64,000 nucleotides of DNA from contig PUXW01000018.1 of NCBI GenBank assembly GCA_009659925.1, positions 1 to 64,000 on the forward strand, in the 5' to 3' direction. Shown here piece by piece: positions 62,636-64,000 of this stretch. Position 1 is the first letter of the stretch, and every line of letters starts with the position of its first letter. The stretch is from Nitratiruptor sp. (lineage in GTDB: Bacteria; Campylobacterota; Campylobacteria; Campylobacterales; Nitratiruptoraceae). A program made the translations under genes and the position numbers. The notes under the pieces were generated by a model. That model worked only from the letters and a program-made list of their open reading frames with translations. It searched no databases and was not told where the DNA came from.

Positions 62636-63588
62636 ACTACCTCCTCAAAAAGGGGCTCTATCTCCTCTCGATGCTCTGGCTCATCTCCCTGGTCTCCTTC
62701 TTCGCGATCCATCTCGCCCCTAACTCCTTTCTCAGCGCCGGAGAGCTCAATCCCAATATCACTCCCGAGAGCCTTGAGCGGCTACGCCAGATTTACGGCC
62801 TCGATCGTCCCTTGTGGGAGCAGTACCTCTCCTGGCTCTGGGCTCTGATTCACCTAGATTTTGGAATCAGCTTCGCTACGGGCAAGAGTGTGACCCAGGA
62901 GATTATGGATCGCATCGGAATCACCTTGACGATGAATCTCATCTCCATGACCATCACCTTCGCCCTGGCTCTCTATCTGGGGATCAAGGCGGCTTTGCAT
63001 GAGGGGGAGTGGATCGATCGGATCGTGCGGGCTCTCTCTTTGTTCTCCTTTTCGATGCCAAGCTTCTATCTGGCCCTCCTGCTCATCCTCTTTTTGAGCG
63101 TCGAACTTGCCCTTTTTCCCATCGGGGGGCTCCACTCCCTCGAGCCTAAAGAGGGGATAGCGGCCCTCATTGATGTGCTCTGGCACTTGAGCTTGCCCAT
63201 TTTGGTGATGATCTTCGTGAGTTTTGGTAGTTTCACCCAGTATGTACGCTCTTTGACCATCGAGATCCTCAAGAGTAACTACATTTTCTTTGCCCGGGCC
63301 AGGGGTATCGAAGGGCGGGATCTGGTGCGCTTTTACATCTTGCCCAACCTCAAGCCCCCCCTCATTACCATCTTGGGTCTTTCGCTACCGGGGATCATCG
63401 GGGGGAGCGTCGTCTTGGAGTCGATTTTTGCCATTGATGGGATGGGGCTCTTGTTCTACCAGGCGGCCCTTGCCCGGGACTATCCCGTGATCATGGGGAT
63501 CTTGATCATCACCGCCTTTTTAACACTTTTGGGGAACCTTTTGGCCGATCTCCTCCTTTTCAAGCTCAACCCCTACGCCAGCCGATAG
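62632..63588 (+). CDS. ABC transporter permease, DppB/OppB type
   Basis: The 318-aa protein has a typical N-terminal helix with FFAIHLAPNSF, the IYGLDRPLWEQYLSWL periplasmic part and the EAA-like loop ARARGIEGRDLVRFYILPNLKPPLITILG. It would form half of a peptide or nickel importer. Its second permease and ATPases are not in the window, and the SBP found here lies some 56 kb away. nusA converges 3 nt on. Confidence 0.93.
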   Translation: MNYLLKKGLYLLSMLWLISLVSFFAIHLAPNSFLSAGELNPNITPESLERLRQIYGLDRPLWEQYLSWLWALIHLDFGISFATGKSVTQEIMDRIGITLTMNLISMTITFALALYLGIKAALHEGEWIDRIVRALSLFSFSMPSFYLALLLILFLSVELALFPIGGLHSLEPKEGIAALIDVLWHLSLPILVMIFVSFGSFTQYVRSLTIEILKSNYIFFARARGIEGRDLVRFYILPNLKPPLITILGLSLPGIIGGSVVLESIFAIDGMGLLFYQAALARDYPVIMGILIITAFLTLLGNLLADLLLFKLNPYASR

Positions 63589-63591
63589 GCT

Positions 63592-64000
63592 CTACTCTTT
63601 GAAGAGGTCGGCCAGGGTGATGCGGGGCTCTTCTTTACTCTCCTTGGGCCCTTCGATGGCCTCCCCACGCTCTTGCAACTCGATTTCGTATCCTGTGAGC
63701 ATGGAAGCTAGACGGATATTGATCCCATTCTTGCCGATGGCTTTGGACTTTTGATCGGGAGGGAGGGTGACAATGGCCTTCTGGCCATCGATCTTCACGC
63801 TGGTGATGATGGCTGGAGCCAGGCTTCGTGCCACGAAGATTTCGGGAATTGGGGAGTATTCGATACAATCGATACTCTCTCCCTTGAGCTCCTTGCTCAC
63901 AGCGTTGATCCGTACCCCCTTGACTCCAACACAGGCACCGACAGGATCGATCTTGGGACTATGGGAGGCTACGGCGACCTTGGCCCGTTCTCCGGGAATT
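63592..64000 (-). CDS. nusA: transcription termination/antitermination factor NusA, C-terminal part
   Basis: The frame runs off the right edge and ends at 63592, giving about 136 codons. It has GERAKVAVASHSPKIDPVGACVGVKG (end of S1/KH1), the second KH domain with SKAIGKNGINIRLASMLTGYEIEL and a short C-terminal acidic tail. The track's Met at 63900 is internal. NusA binds RNA polymerase and nascent RNA. Confidence 0.95.
   Translation of the reverse strand, partial: IPGERAKVAVASHSPKIDPVGACVGVKGVRINAVSKELKGESIDCIEYSPIPEIFVARSLAPAIITSVKIDGQKAIVTLPPDQKSKAIGKNGINIRLASMLTGYEIELQERGEAIEGPKESKEEPRITLADLFKE

Overview
The window is a gene-dense stretch (no gene-free gap reaches 300 bases) of a GC-rich Campylobacterota (Epsilonproteobacteria) chromosome. 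The evidence is the protein repertoire and gene order: a four-subunit pyruvate:ferredoxin oxidoreductase (porGDAB), a petABC bc1 complex with a di-heme cytochrome c, and blocks that from memory match Campylobacter/Helicobacter order: rpsB-tsf-ABC ATPase, chePep-gmk-tatA-argS, rsfS/nadD-gapA-pgk-tpiA-fabI, and rpmE-rsmI-rlmB-...-hom-yraN-trxA-trxB. The high GC is unusual for the phylum and would fit a Nitratifractor-like chemolithotroph; that assignment is inference. I see no tRNA, rRNA, CRISPR array, prophage or insertion sequence.

Layout. 0-1.3 kb: tail of a cbb3-oxidase accessory cluster (probable CcoG end, a 33-aa membrane peptide, a TPM-like membrane protein, FixH). 1.4-7 kb: rplM-rpsI, rhodanese, a secreted unknown, a two-component system, an oligopeptide-type binding protein and a phosphoglycolate phosphatase-like HAD. 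7-12.6 kb: porGDAB, a degenerate GGDEF-like protein, luxS, a small NifX-like protein and an MnmD-type tRNA methyltransferase. 12.6-17.4 kb: AMMECR1, cupin, ThpR, riboflavin synthase, mnmG and a PseG-like unknown. 17.5-20.4 kb: petABC. 20.4-25.7 kb: moaA, queE, queD, a c-type cytochrome lipoprotein, moeA, a membrane protein and rsmE. 25.6-39.2 kb: a prepilin, the rpmE...trxB block with an added formate-dehydrogenase-like gene, then dapB, purF and a radical SAM protein. 39.2-44.3 kb (minus strand): YfdX, secreted RNase T2, hisIE, an orphan DNA methyltransferase, an SPFH protein and ilvE. 44.4-49.2 kb: aldehyde dehydrogenase, a REC-REC-GGDEF diguanylate cyclase, DUF523, Bcp and a KamA-like radical SAM enzyme. 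49.2-56.9 kb: rpsB with a structured leader, tsf, LolD-like ATPase, NucT-like nuclease, a ChePep homologue with an internal duplication, gmk, tatA, argS, rsfS, nadD. 56.9-64 kb: gapA-pgk-tpiA-fabI, a major porin, a secreted unknown, a DppB-like permease and the 3' end of nusA.

Most of this is core metabolism in tightly packed, translationally coupled operons. Seven convergent gene pairs overlap at their 3' ends by 4 to 86 nt. I did not find a clear multi-gene novel system. The best leads are the ChePep homologue where fliR would be expected next to it, the stand-alone FDH-like enzyme inserted into a conserved block, the folded leaders before rpsB and rpmE, a possible leaderless mRNA for rlmB, and several unknown proteins tied to respiratory or envelope operons.
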